DNA of 64,000 bases, from contig CP058708.1 of assembly GCA_013414765.1 (NCBI GenBank), forward strand, positions 2,909,553 to 2,973,552, written 5' to 3'. Below, in pieces: positions 31,047-41,425 of this stretch. This stretch comes from Candidatus Accumulibacter cognatus. Its GTDB lineage: Bacteria; Pseudomonadota; Gammaproteobacteria; Burkholderiales; Rhodocyclaceae. Numbering within the stretch: position 1 is the first letter of the stretch; the number at the start of each line of letters is the position of its first letter. Below the pieces are notes generated by a model. The model saw only the letters and a program-made list of their open reading frames with translations. It searched no databases and was not told the origin of the DNA. Position numbers and translations under genes: made by a program.

Positions 31047-31840
31047 TGGCGCGTGCTCGCCAGTCGCTCTGGCTGTGGGCTGCGGCGCTGGCCGTCTACG
31101 CCTTTCTGTACCTGCCGCTTGCGGTGGTGGTGATCTTCTCTTTCAACGATTCGCTGCTCAACGCCGAGTGGGTCGGTTTTACGACCCACTGGTATGAGAC
31201 GCTTTTCGACGACAGCGAGATGCTGAATGCCGCTGTCAACTCGCTGTTCATCGCCATCGCTGCGGCAAGCGTGGCCACCGTGCTCGGGACCATGGCCGGC
31301 ATGGCCATGCAGCGCTGGCGATCGGGTTTTCTGCGCTGCCTGCCTTTTCTGGTGCTGACGCCGGTGGCGATGCCCGAGCTTCTGCTCGGGGTCTCTCTCC
31401 TGCTGTTCTTCCGGCAGGTGCTCGATCTGACGCTCGGGCTGATCTCGATCCTGATCGCGCACATCACTTTCTCGATCGGTTTCGTCGCGATCATCGTCCG
31501 CACTCGTCTGGCCGGGATGGACGAGAGCATGTTCGAAGCCGCAAGGGATCTCGGTGCCAGACCTTGGCAGAGCTTCCGGCGCGTGACTCTGCCCCTGCTC
31601 CTGCCGGGCATCCTGGCAGGCTTTCTGATGAGCTTCACGCTCTCGATCGACGACTTCGTGATCACCGTCTTTGTCGCCGGCGTTGGCGTCACGACACTGC
31701 CGCTGCAAATCTACTCGATGATCAAGGTGGCCGTGAGTCCCGAAGTAAACGCCGTGTCTACGCTGTTGATGGCGCTGACCCTGACCTTGATCGCGCTGGC
31801 CTCGAAACTTGCACCTGACACATTGCAGGGCAGGGCATGA
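31046..31840 (+). CDS. potC: Polyamine-type ABC transporter permease (PotC-like)
   Basis: 264 residues from the ATG at 31046, with GGGGGAG upstream. The first helix is LWLWAAALAVYAFLYLPLAVVV, followed by FSFNDS, a PotC hallmark. The EAA loop is EAARDLGARPWQSFRRVTLPLLLPG (conserved E, G and P positions). The later helix region SFTLSIDDFVITVFVAGVG is typical. It pairs with PotB to form the channel. The stop overlaps the next gene start (ATGA). Confidence 0.92.
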   Translation: MARARQSLWLWAAALAVYAFLYLPLAVVVIFSFNDSLLNAEWVGFTTHWYETLFDDSEMLNAAVNSLFIAIAAASVATVLGTMAGMAMQRWRSGFLRCLPFLVLTPVAMPELLLGVSLLLFFRQVLDLTLGLISILIAHITFSIGFVAIIVRTRLAGMDESMFEAARDLGARPWQSFRRVTLPLLLPGILAGFLMSFTLSIDDFVITVFVAGVGVTTLPLQIYSMIKVAVSPEVNAVSTLLMALTLTLIALASKLAPDTLQGRA

Positions 31841-32907
31841 AAGCGCTGCAGGCCAGCGTCGTTGCAGTGCTGCTCGCAGTCCTCGCGATGCTGGCACATG
31901 CTGAAGACGTTCTCTATCTCTACATCTGGAATACCTACCTCTCGGACGACACCGTACAACGGTTCGAGGTGCAATGTCGCTGCCGGCTGAGACAGGATTT
32001 TTACTCTGACAACGAGGAAATGCTGGCCAAGCTCGAAGCCGGCGCCATCGGCTACGATCTCCTCGTTCCGACCGGCAACGCCGTCGAGACCCTGCTCCGC
32101 AAGAACGCGCTGCGCCCGCTCGACAAGAGAAAACTTCCGAATCTGAAGAACATCAAGGCCGAGTTTCATAACCCATGGTATGACCCCGGCATGCTTTATG
32201 CAGTTCCTTACGCAACCACGGTGACACTGCTCGGTTACAACGCCACCCGGCTGGCCGAACTCGGCCTGCCGACCGACAGTTGGGCGTTGATCTTCGAACC
32301 GCGTCACCTCGAAAAACTGAAAGGCAAGGTGACGGTTCTCAACAGCCAGCGCGAACTGATGGCTGCGGCGATGAAATACCTCGGCTACTCGGTTCAGGAG
32401 AGCGACCCAGCGCGCTGGGATGAGGCCAAGCGCCTGATCCTGCGCGCCAAGCCGTACTGGGCGACCTTTTCCAACAGCACCTACATCAAGGACCTGGCAA
32501 TCGGCAACATCTGGGTCGCACACGGCTACTCAAGCGACATGTTCCGCGCCCAGCAGGACGCGCAGGAGGCAAAGCGCCCATTTGCCATCGGTTTTCGAAC
32601 GCCAAAGGAAGGCGCGGTGTTGGCGGTCGACAGCTTTGTCCTGCACAAATCCGGTCGCCGCCCCGACCTCGCGCACCAGTTCATTCAGTTCATGCTCGAA
32701 GGAGCCAACGCCGCCGACGTCTCCAGTCTGATTGGTGCCGGCAACCCGAACGCGGCGGCGATGCCGTACATTTCCCCCGAGATCGCCGGCAATCCGGGGA
32801 TTTTCCCGCCGCCCGACGATTTGCGCCGCCTTGAAATGCTGCGCGATTTCGATCCGAAAACGCGCCGCTTGTTGTCGCGGATGTGGACCGAGATAAAGGT
32901 CCGCTGA
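31837..32907 (+). CDS. potD: Periplasmic polyamine-type binding protein (PotD/PotF-like)
   Basis: 356 residues. Signal peptide MKALQASVVAVLLAVLAMLAHA-ED, then LYLYIWNTYLSDDTVQRFE as in the PotD/PotF family. GYDLLVPTGNAVETLLRKNALRPLDK, WYDPGMLYAVPYATTVTLLGYN and AVDSFVLHKSGRRPDLAHQFIQFML are family-like. Aromatic and acidic pocket residues are present, so a polyamine ligand is likely but not certain. Last gene of the transporter operon. Confidence 0.88.
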   Translation: MKALQASVVAVLLAVLAMLAHAEDVLYLYIWNTYLSDDTVQRFEVQCRCRLRQDFYSDNEEMLAKLEAGAIGYDLLVPTGNAVETLLRKNALRPLDKRKLPNLKNIKAEFHNPWYDPGMLYAVPYATTVTLLGYNATRLAELGLPTDSWALIFEPRHLEKLKGKVTVLNSQRELMAAAMKYLGYSVQESDPARWDEAKRLILRAKPYWATFSNSTYIKDLAIGNIWVAHGYSSDMFRAQQDAQEAKRPFAIGFRTPKEGAVLAVDSFVLHKSGRRPDLAHQFIQFMLEGANAADVSSLIGAGNPNAAAMPYISPEIAGNPGIFPPPDDLRRLEMLRDFDPKTRRLLSRMWTEIKVR

Positions 32908-32924
32908 ATCCCGTTACGATTCAG
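32904..32924. terminator. Short stem at the potD/ggt convergence
   Basis: CTGAATC and GATTCAG pair perfectly around a 7-nt loop, and the stem includes the potD stop codon while the ggt stop sits in the loop. No U-tract is present. It may block read-through in both directions. Confidence 0.3.
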
Positions 32925-34479
32925 CCACCATTACCACGCCGCCACGCCGGTGGTCAGCGGCGCCAGACAAACGACCGTCGTCGCTGGCAACGCCATTGAC
33001 CCCGCCAAAGAACATGCTCGTCGCGTCGAAGCAGGTCGCGGCCGGCCAGGCCTGCTGCAGGGCGTCAGCCACCCCCTCGTCGAGGCCGACGTTCTCGAAC
33101 CACAGTTTGCTGTCTTCGACATGCAGGCGGGCGGCGTTCAAGGCTTCGTCAAGCGGGCGCCGATAGAGAAGAAGATTGAGGAGTGCCTGCAGGATGGCAC
33201 TGCGAATCCGGTTTGACCCACCACTGCCGAGGGCAAAACACGGCCGGTCGCCGGCGACGACGATGGTGGGTGACATCATGGTGCTCATCCAGCTTCCCGG
33301 TGCCAGTCGATGGAAACCGGCCGGGTTGATGTCGTCTTCGCCGAGGAAGTTGTTGACGTGGATTCCCAGCTCCGGCAACACATGCCCGCAACCCTCGCCG
33401 TTGCTGGTAGTCATTGCCGCGGCCATGCCTTCGGCATCAATTACCGAGATATGCGTGGTGGCACCGAGCAGGTTCTCGTGAGTGCGTGAGCGTGCCCGCT
33501 CGACCCAGGCCGGGAGGCCATCGCCGGCAACCAGTGCACGAATCGACGCCGGGTCGGCATATAGTCGGTGGTCGTAACCCGCAAGGCGAATCTGCGATAC
33601 GGTTGCCAGTATCGCCGCCACCACGAGTTGATGCTCGCGCGAGAGAAATGACTCCTGGCCAATACCCAGGCTCTCGGCGATGCGCAGCCCGGCGCCGATC
33701 AGGCCGCCGCCGGCGGCTGGTGGCGGGTTGGTCAACACGCGGTAAGGACCGAAGGGAACATGCAGCGGTTCACGCACTACCGGCGCGTAGGCGGCAACAT
33801 CCTGCGTGGTCAGCAGTCCGCCTTGAGCAGGGCCGAAGTGATTGACCAACGACGCCTGGTACTGGGCGACCAGGCTGTTCGGATCACCTTCGCCAAGCGC
33901 CTGCAGAAAATCGCCGAGGTCGGGGTTGGCCAGGCGATCCCCGGCTTGCGGCAGGCGTCCGCCAGCCAGGAGCAGACGTGCTGCCGCTGGCGTCGATTTG
34001 GCGATCGGCTCGATCAGGCCGATGATCATCGCGATCTGCGGACTGACCGTGAATCCGTTGCGTGCCCAGGCGGCTGCCGTCGCCACGACTTCATGCAAGG
34101 GCAGGCGACCGGCGCGCCTGTGCAATTCGAGCAGGCCGACCAGTTCACCGGGAACTGCTGCGGCCGCCTTGCCGATGTGAAAGACCTGCTTGGTCTGGCC
34201 GAAATCGACGGTCACCGGTGCAAAGTCCAGCGTCGGCAAAACGCCGAGGCCAAGGCCCGGAACGGCAGCAAAAAAATCGAGCACCTGGTAGCCATCGGCC
34301 GCGTCGCCCCAGACACAGACCCCGCCACCGCCAAGCGAAGTCAGCGGCAACTCGGTCACGGTGGCGGCAAACTTGGCAGCGACGATCGCGTCAACTGCGT
34401 TGCCGCCGCGCCGCAAGATGCGCGCACCGGCCAGCGCCGTATGCGGCTCGGATGCGGCGATCACTCCACGAATGCTCAT
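32914..34479 (-). CDS. Gamma-glutamyltransferase-family Ntn hydrolase
   Basis: 521 residues. N-terminal block GARILRRGGNAVDAIVAAKF, mid-region PPPAAGGGLIG and the autoprocessing site GATTHISVIDAEGMAA, in which Thr341 is the expected nucleophile. The C-terminus holds CFALGSGGSNRIRSAILQAL. It should cleave or transfer gamma-glutamyl groups. No signal peptide is visible, unlike typical periplasmic GGT, so it may be cytoplasmic. It converges on the polyamine-type transporter; a role in gamma-glutamyl-amine or glutathione turnover is an inference. Confidence 0.85.
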   Translation of the reverse strand: MSIRGVIAASEPHTALAGARILRRGGNAVDAIVAAKFAATVTELPLTSLGGGGVCVWGDAADGYQVLDFFAAVPGLGLGVLPTLDFAPVTVDFGQTKQVFHIGKAAAAVPGELVGLLELHRRAGRLPLHEVVATAAAWARNGFTVSPQIAMIIGLIEPIAKSTPAAARLLLAGGRLPQAGDRLANPDLGDFLQALGEGDPNSLVAQYQASLVNHFGPAQGGLLTTQDVAAYAPVVREPLHVPFGPYRVLTNPPPAAGGGLIGAGLRIAESLGIGQESFLSREHQLVVAAILATVSQIRLAGYDHRLYADPASIRALVAGDGLPAWVERARSRTHENLLGATTHISVIDAEGMAAAMTTSNGEGCGHVLPELGIHVNNFLGEDDINPAGFHRLAPGSWMSTMMSPTIVVAGDRPCFALGSGGSNRIRSAILQALLNLLLYRRPLDEALNAARLHVEDSKLWFENVGLDEGVADALQQAWPAATCFDATSMFFGGVNGVASDDGRLSGAADHRRGGVVMVAES

Positions 34480-34682
34480 GGCCGGAGGATACGGGATCTC
34501 ATTCAGCGTGCAAGGTGTCGACGGCCTCTATCGGTCATCGCTGTTGTGGGCACAGCCTCGATCATGAAAGATTCGTCCTCTCAGCGAATGACCTGTATTC
34601 AGCACACGATCGTCATGTGCCGGGTCTTGCCGATACCTGCGCGAACCTCGGGTGGGGTGTGGCCGCCCAGGGAGGTTGTTGA

Positions 34683-35963
34683 TCACCAGGCGCGAAACAC
34701 CGCTTCAGCCGCAGCAATGGTCGTGGCGACATCGGACTCGCTGTGCGCTGCCGAAACGAAGCCGGCTTCAAAGGCCGAGGGAGCGAAATAGTGACCGGCG
34801 TCGAGCATGGCGTGGAAGAAGCGATTGAAGGCTTGCGTGTCGCACTCCATCACTTCGGCGTAGCTCTGTGGACACTCGGAACGGAAATACAGCCCGAACA
34901 TGCCGCCAATCGCCTGCGCCGAAAACGGTACCCCATGCTTGCCAGCCGCGGCAGACAGCCCATCGGTGAGTTGTCGGGTGCGCTGCGCCAAGGATTCGTA
35001 GAACCCTTCGGCCTGTAGCAGTCTCAGCGTCGCCAGCCCGGCAGCAACCGCCACCGGATTGCCCGACAGGGTGCCCGCCTGGTACACCGGGCCCAGCGGC
35101 GCGATTCGGCTCATGATCTCGCGTTTGCCGCCGAATGCGCCAACTGGCATTCCGCCACCGATCACCTTGCCGAGAGTCGTCAGATCAGGAATGATACCGT
35201 ACAGGCCCTGAGCACCCTGGGCACCGACGCGGAAGCCGCTCATCACCTCGTCAAAAATCAGTACCGCGGAGTGGCGGCTGCACAGTTCGCGCAGGTTCTG
35301 AAGGAAGGCAGGCTGCGGCGCGATGAGATTCATGTTGCCGGCAACGGCTTCGACGATCACCGCGGCAATTCGCGGCCCGTGTTCAGCAAATGCCGCTGCC
35401 AACCCGATGCTATCGTTGTAGTCGAGAACCAGCGTATGCCTGACAAAGTCAGCCGGTACGCCGCTGGAACTCGGGTTGCCGAAAGTGAGCATCCCCGAAC
35501 CGGCCTTCACCAGCAGGCTGTCCGAATGGCCATGGTAGCAGCCTTCGAACTTGATCAGCAGATCACGCCCGGTAAAGCCTCGCGCCAGGCGGATCGCACT
35601 CATCGTCGCTTCCGTCCCGGAACTGACCAGACGAACCATTTCCAGCGAAGGCAGCAACTCGCACAGCAGTTCGGCGATCTCGACCTCGCCTGCGGTCGGC
35701 GCCCCGAAGGAAAGACCTCTGAGCGCCGCCTGCTGAACGGCGGCGACCACCTCGGGGTGCGCGTGCCCGAGGATCAACGGCCCCCAGGAGCCGACGTAAT
35801 CGATGTAGCTCAGGCCATCGACATCACGCACGCGCGCGCCATCGCCCGCGGCAAAAAACCGCGGTGTGCCGCCGACCGAGCGAAAGGCCCGTACCGGTGA
35901 GTTGACACCACCAGGGATGCGCTGCTGCGCACGCTCAAACAGTTGCTCGCTACGAGAACTCAC
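34683..35963 (-). CDS. hemL: Glutamate-1-semialdehyde 2,1-aminomutase
   Basis: 426 residues from the GTG at 35963, preceded by GAGGAAG, inside the end of thiE. A start farther back would read through thiE. PLP enzyme that forms 5-aminolevulinate, the C5 route to haem. [65 protein letters not shown], and [18 protein letters not shown] with the PLP lysine are all present. The GTG-start overlap suggests coupling to thiE. Confidence 0.96.
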   Translation of the reverse strand: MSSRSEQLFERAQQRIPGGVNSPVRAFRSVGGTPRFFAAGDGARVRDVDGLSYIDYVGSWGPLILGHAHPEVVAAVQQAALRGLSFGAPTAGEVEIAELLCELLPSLEMVRLVSSGTEATMSAIRLARGFTGRDLLIKFEGCYHGHSDSLLVKAGSGMLTFGNPSSSGVPADFVRHTLVLDYNDSIGLAAAFAEHGPRIAAVIVEAVAGNMNLIAPQPAFLQNLRELCSRHSAVLIFDEVMSGFRVGAQGAQGLYGIIPDLTTLGKVIGGGMPVGAFGGKREIMSRIAPLGPVYQAGTLSGNPVAVAAGLATLRLLQAEGFYESLAQRTRQLTDGLSAAAGKHGVPFSAQAIGGMFGLYFRSECPQSYAEVMECDTQAFNRFFHAMLDAGHYFAPSAFEAGFVSAAHSESDVATTIAAAEAVFRAW

Positions 35964-36618
35964 GATGCTCTTCCTCGAAAAGTTGTTGATAGGCCGCCGC
36001 GCGCGCCGCCACGTCAGGTGCTTCAAACAAGTCACCGATTACCGCCAGCAGGTCGGCGCCGGCGGCAAGCAAGGGCCTGGCCCGGTTCACCGTGATGCCA
36101 CCGATGGCACAAGCCGGCACCCTGAGTTCGCTGCGGCAACGGGTGAACAGCGACCACGGCGCAAGCTCGGCCTGCGGCTTGGTCGCGGAAGGATAGACCG
36201 CTCCGAAAGCGACATAGTCGACACCCGCCAACACGGCTGCGCGCGCGCGATCGAAATCGGCATAACACGAGGCACCGAGCAAAGCGTCGGCGCCAAGCGC
36301 CTGCCGAGCCGCCTGCAGATCACCGTCAGTGGCACCGAGATGCACGCCGTCAGCATTGACTGCCAGTGCCAGGGCGAGATCGTCATTGATCAGCAGGCGC
36401 GCGCCAAACTCTTTGCAGAGGCTCAGCAGCGCGCGCGCAGTGTCGGCCCGCCGGGCAGCGTCTTGGCTCTTGTCCCGATACTGAACGAACCCCGCGCCTC
36501 CCTCCAGGGCAGCCCCGACCTGGGCCAGCAAAGTGCTCGACGCGAGGCCTTCAGGAGTGATCGCATATAGACCGCGCAGGGTCTTGCCGACCGCTTCAGG
36601 CATCAAGAGTCCCGCCAT
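35950..36618 (-). CDS. thiE: Thiamine-phosphate synthase
   Basis: 222 residues (206-217 if started later, for example at the ATG at 36603). TIM-barrel enzyme that joins HMP pyrophosphate and thiazole phosphate. [40 protein letters not shown] and [14 protein letters not shown] are family hallmarks, and the phosphate loop is [11 protein letters not shown]. Its start overlaps the thiD stop, and its end contains the hemL start. Confidence 0.95.
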   Translation of the reverse strand: MAGLLMPEAVGKTLRGLYAITPEGLASSTLLAQVGAALEGGAGFVQYRDKSQDAARRADTARALLSLCKEFGARLLINDDLALALAVNADGVHLGATDGDLQAARQALGADALLGASCYADFDRARAAVLAGVDYVAFGAVYPSATKPQAELAPWSLFTRCRSELRVPACAIGGITVNRARPLLAAGADLLAVIGDLFEAPDVAARAAAYQQLFEEEHREFS

Positions 36619-37450
36619 GGCCTCGAATCTGGAAAAAGCGATCCGGGATGAATTGCCCCATTCCCGGCCGAAAACCGGCGGTCAGCGATTGCCAGGTATA
36701 TTCCTGGGCTGCCCCCACTGCTTGCTCGACTGACCAGCCTCTCGCCAGATAGGCGGCAATTGCCGAGGCGAGCGTACAACCCGAACCGTGGTAGCTGCCG
36801 GGAAGGCGGTCCCAGATGTCGTTGCGGACTAGGCCGAGCCTTCGGCCATACAGGCTGTTGACCACGCGTGTCGTGTTTTCATGGGTACCGGTCAATAGCA
36901 CATACTCGCAACCCAGGTCGAGCAGGCTTTGCGCGCATTCGACCAGAGTCCGCTGTTCATTGTCTCCATTGTCATCCATGTTGCCGTCAAGCAGGCGGCG
37001 CGCTTCGAGAGAATTGGGCGTCAGGATCGTCGTCAGCGGCATCAGCAACTCGCACAGGCCAGCAATCATTTCCTCGTCGGCCAATTCGTCGCCACGTCCG
37101 GAGGCAAGCACGGGGTCGAGGACCAACGGGATGCCGGGGTAATCGACAAGAATTTCAGCGATCACCGAAACATTCTCGATGCTGCCCAACAGGCCCATCT
37201 TGAAAACAGCGACCGGCATGTCTTCGAGTAGCGTCCGCGCCTGATCCTCAACGCAATCGGCATCGATCGCGAGGATGCGGCTGACGCCGACGGTATCCTG
37301 TACAGTCAGCGCCGTCACCACTGACAGCGAATGACAGCCAATCGACGACAGGGTCATCAGGTCGGCCTGCAGCCCCGCGCCTCCACAAGGATCGCTGGCG
37401 GCGAAGGTGAGAACGATGGGCGGCGGCAATGGTAGGGCGCGTGGGTTCAT
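36596..37450 (-). CDS. thiD: Hydroxymethylpyrimidine kinase / HMP-phosphate kinase
   Basis: 284 residues from the ATG at 37450. Ribokinase-fold enzyme with two consecutive phosphorylations of HMP in thiamine synthesis. N-terminus [44 protein letters not shown], the NSLEARRLL region, and the anion-hole Asp region [23 protein letters not shown] (conserved GSGC). First gene of thiD-thiE-hemL, divergent from the rubredoxin gene. Confidence 0.95.
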   Translation of the reverse strand: MNPRALPLPPPIVLTFAASDPCGGAGLQADLMTLSSIGCHSLSVVTALTVQDTVGVSRILAIDADCVEDQARTLLEDMPVAVFKMGLLGSIENVSVIAEILVDYPGIPLVLDPVLASGRGDELADEEMIAGLCELLMPLTTILTPNSLEARRLLDGNMDDNGDNEQRTLVECAQSLLDLGCEYVLLTGTHENTTRVVNSLYGRRLGLVRNDIWDRLPGSYHGSGCTLASAIAAYLARGWSVEQAVGAAQEYTWQSLTAGFRPGMGQFIPDRFFQIRGHGGTLDA

Positions 37451-37567
37451 GACAGCAAGCGGGCGTCGACAAGGTGCTCCTGTCGACAAAATCTTGGCGG
37501 AATAAGAAAGGTTTGGCTAGAATCCGTAAATTTTCTACCCGATTCTAACCGAAAACTGACCAAGACC

Positions 37568-37756
37568 ATGAACACAGCAAGCGATGAGCCCTATTACACT
37601 TGGATGTGCCTGACCTGCGGTTTCATCTATGAAGAGGCCAAAGGCCTGCCGGAAGAAGGCATCACACCAGGAACCCGCTGGGCGGATGTACCCATCAACT
37701 GGACTTGTCCGGAATGTGGGGCGCGCAAGGAAGACTTTGAAATGGTCGAAATTTAA
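37568..37756 (+). CDS. Rubredoxin
   Basis: 62 residues. Small mononuclear iron protein for single-electron transfer. Iron ligands are CLTCGFIY and CPECGARKEDFEMVE, with the usual aromatic core (Y, W, F). It starts at the ATG at 37568, divergent from thiD, and lies 90 nt upstream of pilG. The rubredoxin/pilG adjacency is common in betaproteobacteria; its partner enzyme is not evident here. Confidence 0.96.
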   Translation: MNTASDEPYYTWMCLTCGFIYEEAKGLPEEGITPGTRWADVPINWTCPECGARKEDFEMVEI

Positions 37757-37846
37757 AGACAATGCGTTATAGTAGCTACTGGCGCGAAAGTACGCCGGAA
37801 CCGGAACTTCCTTAAAACAACGATCTGGGATATCTGGAGGAGAGAA

Positions 37847-38242
37847 TTGGCTGAAGCAGCAAACCTGCGCGGCGTCAAGGTCATGGTCATCGATGACAGC
37901 AATACGATCCGGCGCAGCGCGGAAATATTTCTTGTGCAGGCCGGCTGTCAAGTGCTGCTCGCAGAAGATGGTTTCGACGCGCTTGCCAAGGTCGCGGATC
38001 ATCAGCCCGCCGTGATCTTCTGTGATATCGTGATGCCGCGCCTTGACGGCTACCAGACCTGTGCCTTGATCAAAAAGAACCAGCGCTTCCGCACCACGCC
38101 AGTGATCATGCTGTCGTCTAAGGACGGTCTTTTTGACCGCGCACGTGGCCGCATGGTCGGGTCGGACCACTATCTGACCAAGCCATTCACCAAAGACAGC
38201 CTGCTGCAAACGGTCGCGGCCTTTGCTCCGGCAGCAACCTGA
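37847..38242 (+). CDS. pilG: Twitching-motility response regulator PilG
   Basis: 131 residues from a TTG start at 37847, chosen because GGAGGAGA stands 5 nt before it and no ATG fits. CheY-like: MVIDDSNTIRRSAEIFL, phospho-acceptor Asp in VIFCDIVMPRLDGYQT, Thr/Ser switch VIMLSSKDG and Lys in YLTKPF. It carries phosphate from PilL to the type IV pilus extension machinery. First gene of pilGHIJL. Confidence 0.92.
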   Translation: MAEAANLRGVKVMVIDDSNTIRRSAEIFLVQAGCQVLLAEDGFDALAKVADHQPAVIFCDIVMPRLDGYQTCALIKKNQRFRTTPVIMLSSKDGLFDRARGRMVGSDHYLTKPFTKDSLLQTVAAFAPAAT

Positions 38243-38293
38243 ATGTGAATGAAACCAACCTTGTTGAGAGGCAACCACGGAAGCTGAGAAGCC

Positions 38294-38656
38294 ATGACCA
38301 TCAAGAAAATCCTCGTCGTAGACGATTCGCCGACCGAACGTCATGTGTTGAAAGCACTACTGGCCAGCAATGGTTATGAAGTGATTACTGCGGAGAGCGG
38401 TGAAGAAGGCATTGCCAAAACGAAAAGTGAATTGCCGGACCTTGTCTTGATGGACGTGGTGATGCCCGGCCTCAACGGCTACCAGGCCACCCGAACCCTG
38501 ACCCGTGATCCGGCGACCCGGAACATTCCGGTCATCGTGTGCACGACCAAAGGCCAGGAGACGGACAAGATCTGGGGCTTGCGCCAAGGAGCCCAAGATT
38601 ATCTGGTTAAGCCGATCAACGGCCCAGAGTTGCTGGCCAAGATTGCAGCGCTCTAG
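38294..38656 (+). CDS. pilH: Twitching-motility response regulator PilH
   Basis: 120 residues, CheY-like: ILVVDDSPTERHVLKALL, acceptor Asp in LPDLVLMDVVMPGLNGYQA, PVIVCTTKGQ, and Lys in YLVKPI. It lacks any output domain; in the Chp system PilH modulates PilG signalling and pilus retraction. 51 nt after pilG, 14 nt before pilI. Confidence 0.93.
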   Translation: MTIKKILVVDDSPTERHVLKALLASNGYEVITAESGEEGIAKTKSELPDLVLMDVVMPGLNGYQATRTLTRDPATRNIPVIVCTTKGQETDKIWGLRQGAQDYLVKPINGPELLAKIAAL

Positions 38657-38670
38657 AAGATCACCAGGGC

Positions 38671-39180
38671 ATGACCAAGAAGATCAGCCTACATGAATTT
38701 CAGGCCTACCTCGCGGCCCGCTTGGCCGGCACCAGCCATCAAAGCTCCGCTGGCTTGCTGGGCATTCAGGCTGGTCCGGACCATTGGCTGCTCGACCTGG
38801 CGGACTCCGGCGAAATCATCCCGCTGCCCCCCTTGACCAAGGTTCCTCTGACCAAACCCTGGTTTGCAGGGATCGCCAACATTCGCGGCAATCTGTACTC
38901 GGTCGTGGATTTTTCCGCCTTCCTCGGCAAGGAAGCGACGCCCCAGAATACCAGCTCGCGACTTCTCTTGGTTGGAACCCGCCATGGCAGCAACGCAGCC
39001 TTGCTGGTCACGCGCATGATCGGCCTGCGCAATATCGAAGCCCTGACTCCTGAAATCGTCGCACCAGACGTGCCGGATTGGTCCCGTGAAGCTTATTCGG
39101 ACAACGAAGGACGTCACTGGAACAAACTCAGGGTGCGCGAACTCCTGGCTGACGAGTCGTTCATGGACATTGGCGCCTGA
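38671..39180 (+). CDS. pilI: CheW-like adaptor PilI
   Basis: 169 residues, one CheW domain. GIQAGPDHWLLDLADSGEIIPLPPLTKVPLTKPWFAGIANIRGNLY is read here as separate conserved blocks: the beta-strand opening, LPPLT, and GIANIRGNLYSVVDF. It links the receptor PilJ to the kinase PilL. Same operon, short intergenic gaps. Confidence 0.9.
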   Translation: MTKKISLHEFQAYLAARLAGTSHQSSAGLLGIQAGPDHWLLDLADSGEIIPLPPLTKVPLTKPWFAGIANIRGNLYSVVDFSAFLGKEATPQNTSSRLLLVGTRHGSNAALLVTRMIGLRNIEALTPEIVAPDVPDWSREAYSDNEGRHWNKLRVRELLADESFMDIGA

Positions 39181-39252
39181 ACTGCCTGCGCGCCATGAAA
39201 TCTACAACCAGCAGTGTTTCCGCTGTCGAAAAAGTGTAACCGGAGAAGCAAG

Positions 39253-41418
39253 ATGAAGTTCAAACCCAAGCTACCGGCTTTCCTGTCCCGGATGACTACT
39301 GCGGCAAGCGAAACCCTCGTGGCTCGTACCGTGATCGATCCCAGCGAACCGGTGAGCAAAGGGACGATCCCGTTATTGCTACCGCTGCTGAACCGCTTTC
39401 CGGTGGTCAAACAACTTCAGATCCTTGGCGGCTGCCTAGTGCTGGTCATGCTGGTGATTGCCGTCCTTGCCTATCGCGACGACCGTCAGTCGGCCTATAA
39501 CACGGCCTATATTGCGACTGCCGGTGAGATGCGCATGCTTTCTCAGCGTCTGGCAAAGGCGTCGAGCCTGGCGCTGCTGGGTGACACGGTTGCCTTCAAG
39601 CAACTCCTCGAGTCGCGTGACAGCTTCGCCAACTACCTTGAGCGATTGACGACGGGCGGAGAACTGGCCGCCACGCGCGTGCCTCCTTCTCCAGCGAGTG
39701 TACAGGGCCAGTTGCAGACACTGACCCAAATCTGGGAGAAGACCGACAAGAACGCTTCGCGCCTGCTCGAGATGGAGAAAAACCTGGTCTCGCTGGGCAA
39801 GGACATCGCCACGATCAACGACAAGAATCCACAGTTGCTCGAACTCTCGGAACAGATCGCCGCCCTCAAGCTGCAGGGCAGCGCAAGTGTCCGCGAGATT
39901 GCGGCGGCCAACCTGTTGGTGATGCTGACCCAGCGAATCGCGAAAAACGCCAGTGCGTTGTTGCTGGGCGATGCCATAGACCCGGAAATTGCCTTCCTGC
40001 TGGGCAAGGACACGAACACCTTTCGCGACACCATACAAGCGCTGACCAAGGGGAGCGATACCTTGCGCATCTCCGCAACAACGGATGCGGATACCCGGCA
40101 GAAGCTGAACGCCCTCGATAGCAGCTTTGCCGAGTATCGTAAGGCCGTGGGTGGCATCCTCGGCAACATGCAGAAACTGATCATTGCCAAACAGGCCGGT
40201 TCGCAAATCTTCCGCGACAGCGAAGAGTTGCTTGACGCCACCTACCAGCTGGCGCAGGCCTATCATGGCAGCTTCATGCAACGTACCGCTTATGGTATGG
40301 CACTGCTGATCCTGATCCTGCTCGCCATCTCGCTGGTGTTTCTGTTGGGCAAAACCTACCTCGCCGAGAGCCAGCGTCAAACCGAACAGGCCGAACAACG
40401 CCGCCAGGAAACCGAGTTGCTCAACCGCCAGAATCAGGATGCCATCCTGCGTCTGATGAACGAACTCGGCGACCTCGCCGACGGCGACCTGACGGTGACC
40501 GCAACGGTATCCGAGGACATCACCGGCGCCATCGCCGATTCGATCAACTATACGATCGAGGAATTGCGGGTACTCGTCGGACGCATCAATGATGCAGCCG
40601 GGCGGGTGACGCAGGCGACTGAAATGGCCCAACAGACGTCTGCCGAGTTGCTCGCTGCCGCCGAGCGCCAGGCCGCCGAGATCAAGGCGGCTGGCCAATC
40701 GGTACTGACCGTAGCCAGCTCGATGACCAATGTGTCCGGCGATGCGAAGCAATCGGCAACTGTGGCGCGCCAGTCACTGATGGCTGCCGGCAAGGGTGCG
40801 CAGGCGGTGGAAGACTCGATCAAGGGCATGAACAAGATCCGCGAGCAGATCCAGGAGACCTCGAAACGAATCAAGCGTCTCGGTGAGTCATCACAGGAAA
40901 TCGGCGAGATCGTCGAACTCATTTCGGACATCACCGAACAGACTAACGTACTGGCGCTCAATGCTGCCATTCAGGCCGCCTCTGCCGGGGAAGCCGGACG
41001 CGGCTTCACGGTCGTGGCCGAGGAAGTGCAACGCCTTGCCGAGCGTTCGGGCGAGGCGACCAAACAGATCGGAGCTATCGTCAGAACCATCCAGACCGAT
41101 ACCCAGGACACGGTCTCGGCGATGGAAGAATCCACCCGTGGCGTCGTCGAAGGGGCCAGGCTTTCCGATGCGGCTGGCCAGGCGCTGGCCGAGATTGGCG
41201 AGGTTTCAAGGACACTGACGGCGCTGATTGAAAATATCTCGGGAGCAACCCGCCAAGCGGCCGACTCAGCAACCAAGGTGGCCCGAAAAATGCAGGAAAT
41301 ATTGCTGGTCACAGGGCAGACCACCGCTGGAACGGAAAAAACGGCCACGGCAATCGGCGAACTGGCTGGTCTGGCGACCGAGCTCAAGGGGTCGGTCGCC
41401 GGCTTCAAGGTGTCCTGA
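39253..41418 (+). CDS. pilJ: Methyl-accepting receptor PilJ
   Basis: 721 residues from the ATG at 39253 (GGAG upstream). Two membrane helices, near residues 55-78 ([17 protein letters not shown]) and 345-367 ([19 protein letters not shown]), bracket a helical periplasmic region with two related PilJ-type modules ([38 protein letters not shown]). A HAMP-like linker leads to the cytoplasmic signalling hairpin tip [24 protein letters not shown] (key residues E, N, AA, G). Senses surface or pilus state and controls PilL. Confidence 0.93.
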   Translation: MKFKPKLPAFLSRMTTAASETLVARTVIDPSEPVSKGTIPLLLPLLNRFPVVKQLQILGGCLVLVMLVIAVLAYRDDRQSAYNTAYIATAGEMRMLSQRLAKASSLALLGDTVAFKQLLESRDSFANYLERLTTGGELAATRVPPSPASVQGQLQTLTQIWEKTDKNASRLLEMEKNLVSLGKDIATINDKNPQLLELSEQIAALKLQGSASVREIAAANLLVMLTQRIAKNASALLLGDAIDPEIAFLLGKDTNTFRDTIQALTKGSDTLRISATTDADTRQKLNALDSSFAEYRKAVGGILGNMQKLIIAKQAGSQIFRDSEELLDATYQLAQAYHGSFMQRTAYGMALLILILLAISLVFLLGKTYLAESQRQTEQAEQRRQETELLNRQNQDAILRLMNELGDLADGDLTVTATVSEDITGAIADSINYTIEELRVLVGRINDAAGRVTQATEMAQQTSAELLAAAERQAAEIKAAGQSVLTVASSMTNVSGDAKQSATVARQSLMAAGKGAQAVEDSIKGMNKIREQIQETSKRIKRLGESSQEIGEIVELISDITEQTNVLALNAAIQAASAGEAGRGFTVVAEEVQRLAERSGEATKQIGAIVRTIQTDTQDTVSAMEESTRGVVEGARLSDAAGQALAEIGEVSRTLTALIENISGATRQAADSATKVARKMQEILLVTGQTTAGTEKTATAIGELAGLATELKGSVAGFKVS

Positions 41419-41425
41419 AATCTAG

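Noticed and set aside
30671-31897. 408-residue minus-strand open frame
   Set aside because: Antisense to potB/potC, Arg/Gln/His-rich composition typical of shadow frames, no motif.
33760-34791. 343-residue plus-strand frame
   Set aside because: Antisense to the gamma-glutamyltransferase gene and without motifs.
37757-37846. TATAGT at about 37771 as a pilG promoter
   Set aside because: No -35 box lies at a suitable distance, so I do not list it as a promoter.
39436-40752. 438-residue minus-strand open frame
   Set aside because: Antisense to pilJ with no ribosome site or domain; the plus-strand gene is unambiguous.
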